A model generated the notes under the pieces. It did not search any database. It was not told the DNA's origin and saw only the letters and a list, made by a program, of their open reading frames with translations. From NCBI RefSeq assembly GCF_040361275.1, contig NZ_APNH01000001.1, positions 496,001 to 560,000 on the forward strand: 64,000 nucleotides of DNA, in the 5' to 3' direction. Within the stretch, counting starts at the first letter, position 1. Each line of letters begins with the position of its first letter. Source of the DNA: Salinisphaera sp. T31B1. GTDB taxonomy: Bacteria; Pseudomonadota; Gammaproteobacteria; Nevskiales; Salinisphaeraceae. Positions 16,954 to 26,259 of the stretch are shown here, piece by piece. A program made the position numbers and the translations under genes.

Positions 16954-17993
16954 GCCGAGACCACGGCGGCACCACCAAACTGGAATACGCCCGCCTCGAC
17001 TTCGAGCCGATCGAATACGCCGGTATCCAGAATCCAGTGATCGATCAACGCCGCAGGCGTGACATCGAAGGCGGGGTTGGCGACGCGGGCATCGGCCGGC
17101 GCCCAGCACAGCTCGCCGGCCGCGCCGGTCACGCCGCGTACTTCCGCGGCGTTGCGCTGCTCGATAGGAATATGGGCGCCGGTGGCACAGCCGGCGTCTA
17201 CTGTCGTATGCGGCGCGACCACCCCGAATGGAATCCCGTGATGATGCGCCCATACGGCCAGCCCATAGGTGCCGATCTTGTTGGCAAAATCACCGTTGGC
17301 CGCAATACGATCCGCACCGACCAGCACGCGGTCGACTTCGCCGGCAGCCATGAAGCTGGCCGCCATGCTGTCCGTGATCAATCGGTAATCGATCCCCAGC
17401 TCGCCGAGCTCCCAGGCCGTGAGCCGGCCGCCCTGCAATAACGGCCGGGTTTCATCGACCCAGACCGAGATCTGTTTGTCCTGTTCGTGCGCGCGCCGGA
17501 TCACGCCCAGCGCCGTCCCGACCCCGGCCGTGGCCAGACCGCCCGTATTGCAGTGGGTGAGAATACGCTCGCCGGCGCCAATCAGCGCGGCGCCGTACTC
17601 GGCCATGGCATCGCACAGGGCGCGGTCGTCATCGAACAGCGCTTCGGCGCTATCGACCACCGCCACCTGCCAATCGTCGGCTTCGAGCGCACGCGCCAAT
17701 GCATCCATGGCATGCATGAGATTCACCGCCGTTGGCCGCGCCTCGCGCAGAAGCGCGATCGCACCGCCCACGGTTTCGCGATCGTCACCCGCTTCGACGC
17801 GCACCGCGACCAGCAGCGCAGCCGCAATGGCGATCATCGGCGCGCCGCGGGTCCGCAGCGCATGAATCGCCTCGACCAGGGTGGCCACGTCCTCGACCGC
17901 GAACCAGTCCTGCACATGCGGCAGGCGGGACTGATCCAGCAGCATCAATCGGCCGCTGCACACCCGCAGGGCCAGGCACTCACGATCTTTCAT
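16950..17993 (-). CDS. mtnA: S-methyl-5-thioribose-1-phosphate isomerase
   Basis: A 347-residue enzyme of the eIF2B-like isomerase family, converting methylthioribose-1-phosphate to methylthioribulose-1-phosphate, the substrate of MtnB. The family motifs are present: [13 protein letters not shown], the catalytic cysteine in [12 protein letters not shown], the [17 protein letters not shown] block, and the catalytic aspartate in [21 protein letters not shown]. It is convergent to mtnBCD and preceded on its own strand by the NIPSNAP gene with an ATGA overlap. MTA phosphorylase or a kinase, which would supply its substrate, is not seen here. Confidence 0.95.
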   Translation of the reverse strand: MKDRECLALRVCSGRLMLLDQSRLPHVQDWFAVEDVATLVEAIHALRTRGAPMIAIAAALLVAVRVEAGDDRETVGGAIALLREARPTAVNLMHAMDALARALEADDWQVAVVDSAEALFDDDRALCDAMAEYGAALIGAGERILTHCNTGGLATAGVGTALGVIRRAHEQDKQISVWVDETRPLLQGGRLTAWELGELGIDYRLITDSMAASFMAAGEVDRVLVGADRIAANGDFANKIGTYGLAVWAHHHGIPFGVVAPHTTVDAGCATGAHIPIEQRNAAEVRGVTGAAGELCWAPADARVANPAFDVTPAALIDHWILDTGVFDRLEVEAGVFQFGGAAVVSA

Positions 17994-18325
17994 ACAACAA
18001 ACGATTCCTGTTCCTCGGGACCGTCGAACACCGGCCGCATGAAACTGCGCTCATAGCGGCGGATACAGCCGGTGCGGTGCGCATGAGCAAGGGCTGCCTG
18101 GCCGTCGGCGTCGTCGGCCGCCCGGCTTCGATAGGTTTCGTAGTCGGCCAGGCTATCGAAACTGAATAGCGCCAGCGCAATATCGTTGGCACCTTCATGC
18201 GGCAGGAAATAGCCGTGATGCCGGCCACCGAAACGCTCGACCAGGGGTATCCACAGGCGGGCATAGTGTTCGAATTCGCGCGTTTTGTGCGGATCGATCT
18301 CGTAGCGCAGATAGCAGGTGATCAT
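17990..18325 (-). CDS. NIPSNAP family protein
   Basis: A 111-residue protein with the ferredoxin-like NIPSNAP pattern: CYLRYEIDPHKTREFEHYARLWIPLVERFGGRHHGYF, then ALFSFDSLADYETYRSR. The start at 18325 matches the family N-terminus (MITCYLRYEI). Its stop overlaps the mtnA start in ATGA, so the pair is translationally coupled. The molecular role of the family is poorly defined. Confidence 0.8.
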   Translation of the reverse strand: MITCYLRYEIDPHKTREFEHYARLWIPLVERFGGRHHGYFLPHEGANDIALALFSFDSLADYETYRSRAADDADGQAALAHAHRTGCIRRYERSFMRPVFDGPEEQESFVV

Positions 18326-18439
18326 GACGGCTATTCTCGTCAGCTCAAACGACAAGACAGTCAAGACCGTTCACCACGGACACCGCCGCGACGACGACCA
18401 TCGGGTTCGATCTGCGGACATAGGCCTGCACAGCGCGCC

Positions 18440-19795
18440 TTAGTGCTGGCCCAGGCGCGCAAGCAGTTCGTCGGTCTTGTCGCGCATGAGGCCAGTATCG
18501 CCGCGCGCTTCCACGTTCAGGCGCACGACCGGCTCGGTGTTGGATTTACGCAGGTTGAAGCGCCAGGCGCCGAAGTCCATCGACAGGCCGTCGACGTGTT
18601 CGATGGACTCGGCGTGCGGGCTGTAGTGCGACTCCAGATCGGCCAGGGCGGCATCCGGATCGCCAATCTCGCGGTTGATCTCGCCGGACGCCGGAAAGGC
18701 CGCGATCCGTTCGGACACCAGCGTGGACAAAGGCTTGCCGGTCTCCGAGATCAGTTGGGCCATGACCAGCCAGGGTATATGGCCGTTGTCGGCATAGGAA
18801 AAGGCACGGAAATAATGGTGGGCGCTCATTTCGCCGCCATAAAGCGCGTCGGTGTCGCGCATGACCTGCTTCATGAACGAATGGCCCGACTTGGACTGTA
18901 CCGCACGGCCGCCGTTTTCCTCGACCTGGGCCAAGGTGTTCCACGTCAGCCGCGGGTCGTGGACGATCGCCTCCCCGGGGTTCATCTTGAGCAGCATTTC
19001 GGCGATCAGGCCGACGATGTAGTAGCCCTCGATGAACTCGCCGTTTTCGTCGAAGAAGAAGCAGCGGTCGAAATCGCCGTCCCAGGCCACGCCGAAATCG
19101 GCGCCGTGCTCGCGGACCGCCGCGGCAGTCGACTCCCGGTTTTCGACCAGCAGCGGGTTGGGAATGCCGTTGGGCAGCGTGCCGTCGGGCTCGAAATGCA
19201 TGCGCACGATATCCAGCGGCAGATGCGCTTCGAGTTTGTCGACCACCAGCCCCGCACAGCCGTTACCCGGATTGGCCACGACCTTGAGCGGCGCGAGCTG
19301 ATCCGGCTTGATCTGGCCGAGCAGGAACTCGATATAGTCATCACGCTGGTCGAGCGCGCGCCGGGTGCCGGGCGTGGCGGCATCGGTGAAGTCGGCATCG
19401 AAGGCGCGTTTTTCGATATCGAACAGGCCGTTGTCGGCCGAGATCGGGCGCGCCTGTTCGCGCACGAACTTCAGGCCGTTGTAATCCTTGGGATTATGAC
19501 TGGCCGTGATCATGATGCCGCCATCGGCATTCTGCGAGAAGGTGCCGTAATAGACCTCCTCGGTGCCACACAGACCGATATCCAGCACGTCGGCACCGGC
19601 AGCGTTCAGCCCGGCGATCAGCGCATCGGCCAGCTCGGCGCTGGACAGGCGCATGTCGCGGCCCACGACCACGGTTCGTGCACCGATCTCGGCCACATAG
19701 GCGCGACCGATGCGCTCGGCCAGGGCCGCATCGAGTTCGTCGGGCACGCGCGCGCGTACGTCATAGGCCTTGAAGAACGGATAATACTGACCCAT
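18440..19795 (-). CDS. Phosphomannomutase / phosphoglucomutase
   Basis: A 451-residue alpha-D-phosphohexomutase. It has the phosphoserine loop TASHNPKDYNG, the metal-binding loop DGDFDRCFF, the sugar loop GEMSAHHYF and the C-terminal phosphate-binding SNTEPVVRLN, with the four-domain family length. It interconverts mannose-6- and mannose-1-phosphate and probably the glucose equivalents, as AlgC/CpsG/ManB do. It follows the GDP-mannose pyrophosphorylase gene by six bases, and the ribosome-binding site AAGGAG lies inside the end of that gene. Together they supply GDP-mannose for surface polysaccharide. The symbol (manB, cpsG or algC) is left open. Confidence 0.93.
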   Translation of the reverse strand: MGQYYPFFKAYDVRARVPDELDAALAERIGRAYVAEIGARTVVVGRDMRLSSAELADALIAGLNAAGADVLDIGLCGTEEVYYGTFSQNADGGIMITASHNPKDYNGLKFVREQARPISADNGLFDIEKRAFDADFTDAATPGTRRALDQRDDYIEFLLGQIKPDQLAPLKVVANPGNGCAGLVVDKLEAHLPLDIVRMHFEPDGTLPNGIPNPLLVENRESTAAAVREHGADFGVAWDGDFDRCFFFDENGEFIEGYYIVGLIAEMLLKMNPGEAIVHDPRLTWNTLAQVEENGGRAVQSKSGHSFMKQVMRDTDALYGGEMSAHHYFRAFSYADNGHIPWLVMAQLISETGKPLSTLVSERIAAFPASGEINREIGDPDAALADLESHYSPHAESIEHVDGLSMDFGAWRFNLRKSNTEPVVRLNVEARGDTGLMRDKTDELLARLGQH

Positions 19796-19801
19796 CGGGA
19801 A

Positions 19802-21244
19802 CTACTCCTTGTCGGTAGGGGCGGCGGCCGGCGCATCGGCGCGCCCGTAGACATCGTCATAGCGCACGATATCGTCCTCGCCGAGATAACTGCCGGACTG
19901 GACCTCGATCAGATCGAGCTCGACCTTGCCCGGGTTTTCCAACCGGTGGACGGCCCCCAGCGGAATGAAGGTGGATTCGTTCTCGGTGAGCAGCATCTGA
20001 CGCTCGTCGCAGGTAACCAGCGCCGTGCCATGCACCACTACCCAGTGTTCGGCCCGGTGATGGTGGCTCTGCAGCGACAAACGTCCGCCGGGCTTGACGC
20101 GGATATGCTTGACCTGGAAACGCTCGCCGGCTGCAATCTGCTCGTAGCTGCCCCAGGGCCGATAGGCCTTGCGGTATTCGACCGCCTCAGAGCGCCCCGC
20201 CGCGGCCAGACGGCCTACCAGTGACTTGATGTCCTGCTCGCGCGAGCGATCGGCCACCAGCACGGCGTCGTCGGTCTCGACCACGATCTGATCGCGCAGC
20301 CCGAGCGTGGCGACCAGCCGCGACTGGCTGTAGACCACGCAATGGTCGCTGTCTTCGAGCCAGACATCGCCACGCGCGCTGTTGCCGCGATTGTCGTGAC
20401 CGGCCGCGGTGGCCACCGCCGACCAGCTGCCCAGGTCGTTCCATTGGGCGGCGAGTTCCACCATCACCGCCCGATCGGTGCCTTCCATGACCGCATAGTC
20501 GATGGAGTCGCCCGGGCTGGCCGCGAACGCATCGGCGTCCAGGCGCAGGAAATCGATATCGGTGACCGCGCCGGCATGCGCGGCGGCGACTGCCTGGTGG
20601 ATCGCCGGCGCCTGATCGGCCAGCGCGTCCAGATAATCGCGCGCACCGAACAGGAACATGCCGGCATTCCAGAAATAATCGCCCGCGGCGACATATTCGG
20701 CCGCCCGCTGCGCATCCGGCTTTTCGATGAAACGCTGCACCGTGCGTACGCCCGCAGCCAGCGTCGCACCGGCCTGGATATACCCGTAGCCTGTCTCGGG
20801 CCGGTCCGGGGCAACGCCGAACAGCGTGAGGCGTCCATTATCGGCGCTTGCGCGGGCGGTCTCCACGGCCTCGACGAAGGCGTTCACATCGCCGATCGCA
20901 TGGTCGGTCGGCAGCACCAGAAGCTGCACATCCTCGCCGTATTCGGCCAGCGCCTCGAAGGCCGCAGCCGCGACCGCCGGGGCAGTGTTGCGCCGCGCCG
21001 GCTCGATCATCACGCGCCCGGGCATCCCCGCCGCGCGCAGCTGCTCGGCCATGACGAAGCGATGTTCGTCGTTGCCGATCACGAGCGCCGGGCCCAGATC
21101 CTGCACATCGCCGATACGCGCCAGCGCCTGGCCCAGCAGGCTATCTTCGCCGGTCAGGGCGAGAAACTGTTTGGGACGACTCTCGCGCGATAACGGCCAC
21201 AGGCGTGTGCCGACTCCGCCTGCGAGCAATACCGGAATCAACAT
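19802..21244 (-). CDS. Mannose-1-phosphate guanylyltransferase / mannose-6-phosphate isomerase
   Basis: A 480-residue bifunctional type II enzyme. The N-terminal nucleotidyltransferase starts with VLLAGGVGTRLWPLSRESRPKQ-type pyrophosphorylase signature (residues 5 on) and includes FIEKPDA and YFWNAGMFLF. The C-terminal cupin isomerase domain (about 345-470) contains RPWGSYEQI, FQVKHIRVKPGGRLSLQ, the histidines in SHHHRAEHWVVV, and the terminal ENPGKVELDLIEVQSGSYLGEDDIVR. It makes GDP-mannose with the mutase gene downstream. A 200-base control region separates it from the divergent TPR gene. Confidence 0.95.
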   Translation of the reverse strand: MLIPVLLAGGVGTRLWPLSRESRPKQFLALTGEDSLLGQALARIGDVQDLGPALVIGNDEHRFVMAEQLRAAGMPGRVMIEPARRNTAPAVAAAAFEALAEYGEDVQLLVLPTDHAIGDVNAFVEAVETARASADNGRLTLFGVAPDRPETGYGYIQAGATLAAGVRTVQRFIEKPDAQRAAEYVAAGDYFWNAGMFLFGARDYLDALADQAPAIHQAVAAAHAGAVTDIDFLRLDADAFAASPGDSIDYAVMEGTDRAVMVELAAQWNDLGSWSAVATAAGHDNRGNSARGDVWLEDSDHCVVYSQSRLVATLGLRDQIVVETDDAVLVADRSREQDIKSLVGRLAAAGRSEAVEYRKAYRPWGSYEQIAAGERFQVKHIRVKPGGRLSLQSHHHRAEHWVVVHGTALVTCDERQMLLTENESTFIPLGAVHRLENPGKVELDLIEVQSGSYLGEDDIVRYDDVYGRADAPAAAPTDKE

Positions 21245-21333
21245 GCAGGGCTACTCCTTGGAACAATTCGACGCAGGGGCGAGCGGCGTTCAAGCCGCGA
21301 TCGCGCACTCACGAGGCGCGTATACGTCTCTAG

Positions 21334-21339
21334 TATAAT
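21334..21339 (+). promoter_or_regulatory. Consensus -10 element in a divergent region
   Basis: A perfect TATAAT about 118 bases before the TPR/NTF2 gene. No good -35 is seen at 16-18 bases, so activator dependence or coincidence is possible; on the opposite strand the same bases give TATACT toward the guanylyltransferase gene. Confidence 0.35.
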
Positions 21340-21451
21340 TTGTGAGCATACCGGCGACGACCCATCATCACGGCAACGTACTCGGCAGACAACCGAAAGC
21401 GTCCGGCCAGGGGACGCCGTGCTTTCATATGGGGGACAGGGCAATGAACTC

Positions 21452-22474
21452 GTGAGACCACCACACAACACCAAGTCGCTCGCCTGCGGGCTGGGCCTGT
21501 TGGCCTTGGTGTCCTCGGTGGGCTGGAGTGCGGATCTGGCGTCGATGCAGAAGGCGGTCGACAGTCAGCGCTTCGATGAGGCCGTACGCCAGAGCGATGC
21601 CTATCTCGAGACGCATCCTGGCAATCGCGATGCCCGCTTTGTCCACGCCAGAGCGCTGGCAGGGCTCGGCCGCAACGACGACGCCATCGCGGCCTTCGAA
21701 TCACTTGCCGCGGATTACCCGCTACGCCCGGAGCCGGCCAACAACCTGGCAGTGCTGTATGCGCGCCAGGGCGATTACGATACCGCCCGTCAATGGCTGG
21801 ACAAGGCGCTGGCCACACAGCCGGCGTATGCGGTGGCGCATCGCAATCTCGGCGATATCTATACCGCCCTCGCGGACCTGGCCTACCGGCGCGCGCTGGG
21901 CAGCGGCACGGAAACAGCGGATGTCGCACTGACGCTGCTCGATCGGCTCTACTATGCCCAGGAATCGGTGGCGCCGGGCGATGCGACGGCCCCGGCGCCT
22001 ACGCCCGCCAGGCCCCGGCCGGAAATGCTGTCGTCCCCGGCCGAGTCGATCGCGCACGAAAGCCCGTCGGATGCCGGGCAGCCGGCCGTAGCATCGCCGG
22101 CCGAGCCGCCACCGCTGCCGGCGGCCGACGCCAGCAACAGCCTCGTTCAGACCGTTCGCGCCTGGGCACTGGCCTGGTCGTCGCAGGACTTCGATGCTTA
22201 CACCGATTTCTACGGCGCCGAATTCGAACCCGGCGACGGGATGGATCGCAGCCAATGGCTTGCGCTGCGCCGCGCTCGTCTCGAGCGGCCGGACAAGATT
22301 CATATCCGGATCGAGGATCCGTCGATAACCCAGCTCACCGACGACCGGGCCCGCGTCGATTTCGTGCAGGACTACGACTCACCGCGCTACAGTGACCGGG
22401 TCCGAAAACGTCTGATCCTGGAGCGCACGCCCGCCGGCTGGCGGATTGTGCGCGAGTCGAGCTCCACCCCGTGA
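21452..22474 (+). CDS. Exported TPR protein with C-terminal NTF2-like domain
   Basis: About 340 residues. A signal sequence (hydrophobic LACGLGLLALVSSVGWSA) is followed by TPR-like repeats (about residues 30-160: RFDEAVRQSDAYLETHPGN, GRNDDAIAAFESL, QGDYDTARQWLDKAL). A proline/alanine-rich linker (about 170-235) and a C-terminal NTF2/SnoaL-like domain of about 110 residues follow. The C-terminal fold resembles that at the end of the adjacent L,D-transpeptidase, as in Cds6-type proteins. The start is uncertain: GTG at 21452 lies about ten bases after a GGGGGACAGGG stretch; GTG at 21419 is the in-frame alternative. The next gene overlaps its stop (GTGA), so the two probably act together in the periplasm. 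Confidence 0.8.
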   Translation: MRPPHNTKSLACGLGLLALVSSVGWSADLASMQKAVDSQRFDEAVRQSDAYLETHPGNRDARFVHARALAGLGRNDDAIAAFESLAADYPLRPEPANNLAVLYARQGDYDTARQWLDKALATQPAYAVAHRNLGDIYTALADLAYRRALGSGTETADVALTLLDRLYYAQESVAPGDATAPAPTPARPRPEMLSSPAESIAHESPSDAGQPAVASPAEPPPLPAADASNSLVQTVRAWALAWSSQDFDAYTDFYGAEFEPGDGMDRSQWLALRRARLERPDKIHIRIEDPSITQLTDDRARVDFVQDYDSPRYSDRVRKRLILERTPAGWRIVRESSSTP

Positions 22475-23685
22475 TCCGCTGTCGTTGTCTGTTGTTTGTC
22501 GTTGTCCTGGCCGTGATGCCGGCAATCCCGGCCGTGTTCGCGGCCGACACCCCGGCCGGCAATGCCCCTGCGATCCAGCATGCAGACGCCGAGTCCCAGC
22601 TGCTGGCGGTGCTCAACATGGCGCGTCAGGGCGACTACGACGGCGCGCTCGACGATCTATCGGCGCTGATCGAGGCACGACCGAACTTCCGGCTTGCCCA
22701 GCTCGTCTACGGCGAATTGATGGTCGCCCGCACCGGACGAAGTATCGATTCGGATATCAGCGCACAGATGCGCGACCAGCGTGACGCTCTGCTCGACGAG
22801 GCCAAGACTCGCTGGGCGCATCGCATGGCGGCCTCCAACGCGGGCAAGGTGCCGGATGTGATCCTGCAGATCGCGCCCGAATTCAAACATGTCGTTGTCG
22901 TGGATTTATCCAGCAACCGCTTGTATCTGTTTGAAAACGACAACGGCGTGCCGCGGCTGGTATCGGATTTCTATGCCACCATCGGCCAGGGCGGCGCCGG
23001 CAAGCAGGTCGAAGGCGACATGCGCACGCCGATCGGCGTCTATCACGTGACTCGTTATCTCAACGACAACATGCTGCCCGAGCTCTACGGAGTGGGCGCG
23101 CTGCCGGTCAACTATCCCAACGCGCTGGATCGGGCGGAAGGACGAACCGGCCATGGCATCTGGCTGCACGGCGTACCGCGCACCACCTACTCTCGTACGC
23201 CGCGCGCCAGCGAAGGCTGTGTGGTCATTGCCAACGACGACTTCGAAACGCTCCGGGACCACGTGATCGTGGGCCGCACGCCGGTGGTCTTGACCGCCGG
23301 ACTGAACTGGGTGCCGGTGGCGCGCATCGAACAGCAGCGCACGTCACTGCTGGCCGCGATCGAGGGCTGGCGCCACAGCTGGCAATCCATCGATACGCCC
23401 ACTTACCTTGCGTATTACGCGCCAGAGTTCGTCAGCGCCGCCGGTCGCGACAAGCCCACGTTCGCGGCCTACAAGAAGAAGCTCAACGCCGAAAAGACGG
23501 ATATAGCAGTCGATATCAGCCAGATCAGCCTGTTCCGTTATCCCGGCAAACCGAACATGGTGAAAGCGATGTTCACCCAGAACTATCGCAGCAACAATTA
23601 TCACGAAACCGATCAGAAGGCCCAGTACTGGCAGCTCGACGATCAGGGCGACTGGCAGATCGTGCTCGAAACCGAAAAAGACTGA
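22471..23685 (+). CDS. L,D-transpeptidase (YkuD domain) with NTF2-like domain
   Basis: A 404-residue exported enzyme starting with GTG. It has a signal peptide (residues 1-24, ending AVFA), a short helical TPR-like segment, a YkuD catalytic domain (about residues 140-275) with the active-site motif HGVPRTTYSRTPRASEGCVV (catalytic cysteine in SEGC), and a C-terminal NTF2-like domain (about 290-404). L,D-transpeptidases cross-link peptidoglycan through diaminopimelate or attach proteins to it; which one applies here cannot be told. The GTG overlaps the stop of the TPR/NTF2 gene. Confidence 0.9.
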   Translation: MIRCRCLLFVVVLAVMPAIPAVFAADTPAGNAPAIQHADAESQLLAVLNMARQGDYDGALDDLSALIEARPNFRLAQLVYGELMVARTGRSIDSDISAQMRDQRDALLDEAKTRWAHRMAASNAGKVPDVILQIAPEFKHVVVVDLSSNRLYLFENDNGVPRLVSDFYATIGQGGAGKQVEGDMRTPIGVYHVTRYLNDNMLPELYGVGALPVNYPNALDRAEGRTGHGIWLHGVPRTTYSRTPRASEGCVVIANDDFETLRDHVIVGRTPVVLTAGLNWVPVARIEQQRTSLLAAIEGWRHSWQSIDTPTYLAYYAPEFVSAAGRDKPTFAAYKKKLNAEKTDIAVDISQISLFRYPGKPNMVKAMFTQNYRSNNYHETDQKAQYWQLDDQGDWQIVLETEKD

Positions 23686-23735
23686 CGCTCGTCAGTTCGG
23701 CACGCGCCGAGCGCCGGCGGCAGACCGCCGCTCCG

Positions 23736-24380
23736 CTAGCGGGCCTGGCTGCGCTGCTGGGCGATCAGGTAATCAGCGACATCGAACATGCGCTGATTGC
23801 TGCCGGCCGTACGGCCGCTGATGTAGTAGCGTCCAGCGACACCCAGACTCGGTGTGGCCGTGACATGCATGGCGCGCATGATCTCGCCGGCCTGGCGCAC
23901 TTTTGCGCTCACCGCATCGCTTTTGAAGGCCCGCTCGAAGCGATCACCGTCGACACCGTGCGCCTCCATGAACGTGCGCATGTCGGTCTCGGACAACAGC
24001 CGGCGCCCCTGTTCGTGGATGGCATCGAATATGTCCTCATGCACGTCTTCGAGGACCCCCAGCTGCTGAGCGGCGTAGTACAGGCGTGCATACATCTGGC
24101 CGCCCGCGCCGAACAGGGCCGGTACACGTGAAAACACGACGTCGTCGCCCAGGCCTGCGCGCCACTCGTTGAGTTCGGGCTCGAGATGAAAGCAGTGCGG
24201 ACAGCTGTACAGGAAGAACTCGACGACGTGGATCTTGCCGTCGTCGGGCTCGGCGACCGGTTGATCGACGACCTGGTAGTGATCGCCGGCGACATAACGG
24301 GTGACCAGCGACTGCGCGCTGGCCCAGCCGGCAAACAGCATGAGTCCGAACGCGACTAAAACGGTAATACGCTGACCCAT
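23736..24380 (-). CDS. dsbA: Thiol:disulfide interchange protein DsbA
   Basis: A 214-residue periplasmic oxidoreductase. It has a signal peptide (residues 1-22, ending GWASA), the active site CPHC in FFLYSCPHCFHLEPE (about residues 57-71) and the cis-proline loop ATPSLGV. It introduces disulfides into exported proteins and is normally reoxidised by DsbB, which is not in the window. It follows cytochrome c4 by 23 bases, the arrangement seen in Pseudomonas next to engB and polA, so co-transcription is likely. Confidence 0.93.
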   Translation of the reverse strand: MGQRITVLVAFGLMLFAGWASAQSLVTRYVAGDHYQVVDQPVAEPDDGKIHVVEFFLYSCPHCFHLEPELNEWRAGLGDDVVFSRVPALFGAGGQMYARLYYAAQQLGVLEDVHEDIFDAIHEQGRRLLSETDMRTFMEAHGVDGDRFERAFKSDAVSAKVRQAGEIMRAMHVTATPSLGVAGRYYISGRTAGSNQRMFDVADYLIAQQRSQAR

Positions 24381-24403
24381 CGTCGAGATCCCGCCGGCCC
24401 GGT

Positions 24404-25420
24404 TCAGGGCTGGCTGTTGTCGCCGGCGTTGTCGGCCGATGCATTCGCACCGTCGCCGCTAGTGTCGGTCGAGCCGTCCGACGACGCGTTGTCGCTGCCG
24501 CCCTCGGCGTTTGCGCCGTTCTCGGTGCCGGCTGCGGCATCGGCCTTTTGCTTGGCCGCCGCGTCGGCCTGATCGGCCGGCTTCGGCGCGGCCTGCTCGC
24601 CGCCCCCGTTGCCGTTCTCGCTCTGGCCGGCCTCATCCTGACCGGCCGCGGCAGGCGGCTGTTCGCCGCTCTGGTCATCGCTGCTCGGCGACTGACCGCC
24701 AGCCGCTGCCCCGGCTCCAGCGGCGTTGCCCGCCGCAGCACCCGGGCCGCCGACGCCCTGCATCAACGCCCCATGACCGTTGCCACCGCCCTTCCCGTCG
24801 CTGGGGGCCAGGCCGGACACGTAGGACGCCAGCGCCTTGATGTCGGCGTCCGACAGACGTTCGGCCACGCCATTCATGATGGTGGCGTTTCGATAGCCGC
24901 TGCGCGTGCCATCGCGATAGGCGGTCAGCTGGGTGACGATGTACTGCGGGTTCTGGCCCGACAAGTGCGGGAATTTGGCCGCCGCATTGCCCAGCCCCGA
25001 CGGCCCGTGACAGCCTGCACAGGCAGGGGTGTTCTTATCAGGATTACCGCCGTGGTAAAGCACCGCGCCGGCCGGCGCGATGGTCTCGTCGGCCACGCCG
25101 GGCTTGGTCTGCTGGGCGGCGAAGTACACCGCCAGATTCTTCATGTCCGCGTCGCTCAGGCCGCTGGCCTGGCCCATCATGATGGCGTTGTTACGCTCGC
25201 CGGACTTGAACAGCTTGAGCTGCTCGTAGATATACGGCGCGCCCTGGCCGGCGAGCTTGGGAAACTGGGCCGACTCCATATTGCCCTTCGGCCCGTGGCA
25301 GGCAGCGCAGACCGCGGCTTTCTGCTGGCCGGCTTCGGCATCGCCGTCCAGTAATGGATCGGCGCTGACCGCCCCCGCACACATCATCAGCCCGAACAAC
25401 ACAAAAAAGCGCTTGGTCAT
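24404..25420 (-). CDS. Dihaem cytochrome c4 with long low-complexity C-terminal tail
   Basis: A 338-residue precursor. A signal peptide (1-20, ending GAVSA) precedes two cytochrome c domains with haem sites CAACH (38-42) and CAGCH (134-138) and methionine ligand regions around residues 81-82 and 182. Cytochrome c4 passes electrons from the bc1 complex to terminal oxidases in the periplasm. The normal protein ends near residue 208; here about 130 further residues, almost only Ala, Gly, Asn, Asp, Ser, Gln, Glu and Pro, follow without a frame break. The start at 25420 has GGAGA about ten bases upstream. dsbA is downstream. Confidence 0.9.
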   Translation of the reverse strand: MTKRFFVLFGLMMCAGAVSADPLLDGDAEAGQQKAAVCAACHGPKGNMESAQFPKLAGQGAPYIYEQLKLFKSGERNNAIMMGQASGLSDADMKNLAVYFAAQQTKPGVADETIAPAGAVLYHGGNPDKNTPACAGCHGPSGLGNAAAKFPHLSGQNPQYIVTQLTAYRDGTRSGYRNATIMNGVAERLSDADIKALASYVSGLAPSDGKGGGNGHGALMQGVGGPGAAAGNAAGAGAAAGGQSPSSDDQSGEQPPAAAGQDEAGQSENGNGGGEQAAPKPADQADAAAKQKADAAAGTENGANAEGGSDNASSDGSTDTSGDGANASADNAGDNSQP

Positions 25421-25596
25421 GTCGTACTCGTCTCCGACGCAAAACAGCAGCACAATGATGGCCATCCGACGCTAGACCGGAACATGGCTGCCCACTGGAA
25501 ATCGCATTTATTGTATACCACCCGGTGCGACTGCCACAGCCTGCCGGGAAAGCCGGCCTTTTAGGGCCATCCTCTTGCAACGACCGGTAGCTGTCC

Positions 25597-26202
25597 ATGA
25601 CCGTTTTGACGCCCACGGATTTCCGAAACATGCGATTCGTGTGTTCGTCGCCCAATGCCCGGGCCTTTCCTGCGCCGGAAGGCCCAGAGATCGCCTTCGC
25701 CGGCCGCTCCAATGCGGGCAAGTCCAGTGCATTGAATGCGATCTGCGATCGCGTCGGGCTGGCCCGGACGAGCAAGACACCGGGCCGCACGCAGGCGATC
25801 AATTTCTTCGAAAGCGGGCCGTGGCGCTTCGCCGATCTGCCCGGCTACGGCTTTGCCAAGGTGCCGCCCGCCACCAAGGCGGCCTGGCAGGCGCTGATCG
25901 AGGGTTATCTCAGCCGCCGCGAGACGCTGACCGGCGTCGTACTCGTCATGGATGCACGCCGGCCGCTGACGCCCTTCGACAGACAACTGCTCGATTGGGG
26001 CAGCGAATTCGGGTTGGCCTTCCACCTGATTCTCACCAAGGCCGACAAACTGTCGCGTAACCAGCAGGTCAACGCGCTGCGCGCGGTCGAGCAGGCAGTG
26101 AGCGGACCGACCGCCCAACTGTTCTCTGCCAGCAAGAAACAGGGGATCGATATCGCGCGCAAGGCGATCGCGCATCTGGCCACGCCCGATGCGGCGCCAT
26201 AA
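25597..26202 (+). CDS. engB: Ribosome biogenesis GTP-binding protein EngB (YihA/YsxC)
   Basis: A 201-residue TrmE-Era-EngA-EngB family GTPase. G1 is GRSNAGKSS (about residues 36-44), G2 lies in TSKTPGRTQ, G3 is DLPGYGFAKV, G4 is TKADK and G5 is SASKKQG. It is an essential factor in 50S subunit assembly. The position next to the polA region with an sRNA locus between is conserved with E. coli (yihA, spf, polA) and Pseudomonas (ErsA). Confidence 0.97.
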   Translation: MTVLTPTDFRNMRFVCSSPNARAFPAPEGPEIAFAGRSNAGKSSALNAICDRVGLARTSKTPGRTQAINFFESGPWRFADLPGYGFAKVPPATKAAWQALIEGYLSRRETLTGVVLVMDARRPLTPFDRQLLDWGSEFGLAFHLILTKADKLSRNQQVNALRAVEQAVSGPTAQLFSASKKQGIDIARKAIAHLATPDAAP

Positions 26203-26232
26203 TTGCAAATGAGAATCATTCCTATGTATTCT
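26203..26232 (+). promoter_or_regulatory. Candidate Fur-controlled promoter
   Basis: GCAAATGAGAATCATTCCT (26205-26223) matches 13 of 19 positions of the Fur box consensus, including the core AATGA.AATCATT. It sits inside a plausible promoter: TTGCAA (26203-26208), 18 bases, TATTCT (26227-26232). Fur bound there would block RNA polymerase when iron is sufficient. Confidence 0.5.
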
Positions 26233-26259
26233 GTGTCGAAATCCTCGCAGGAGATCGAC

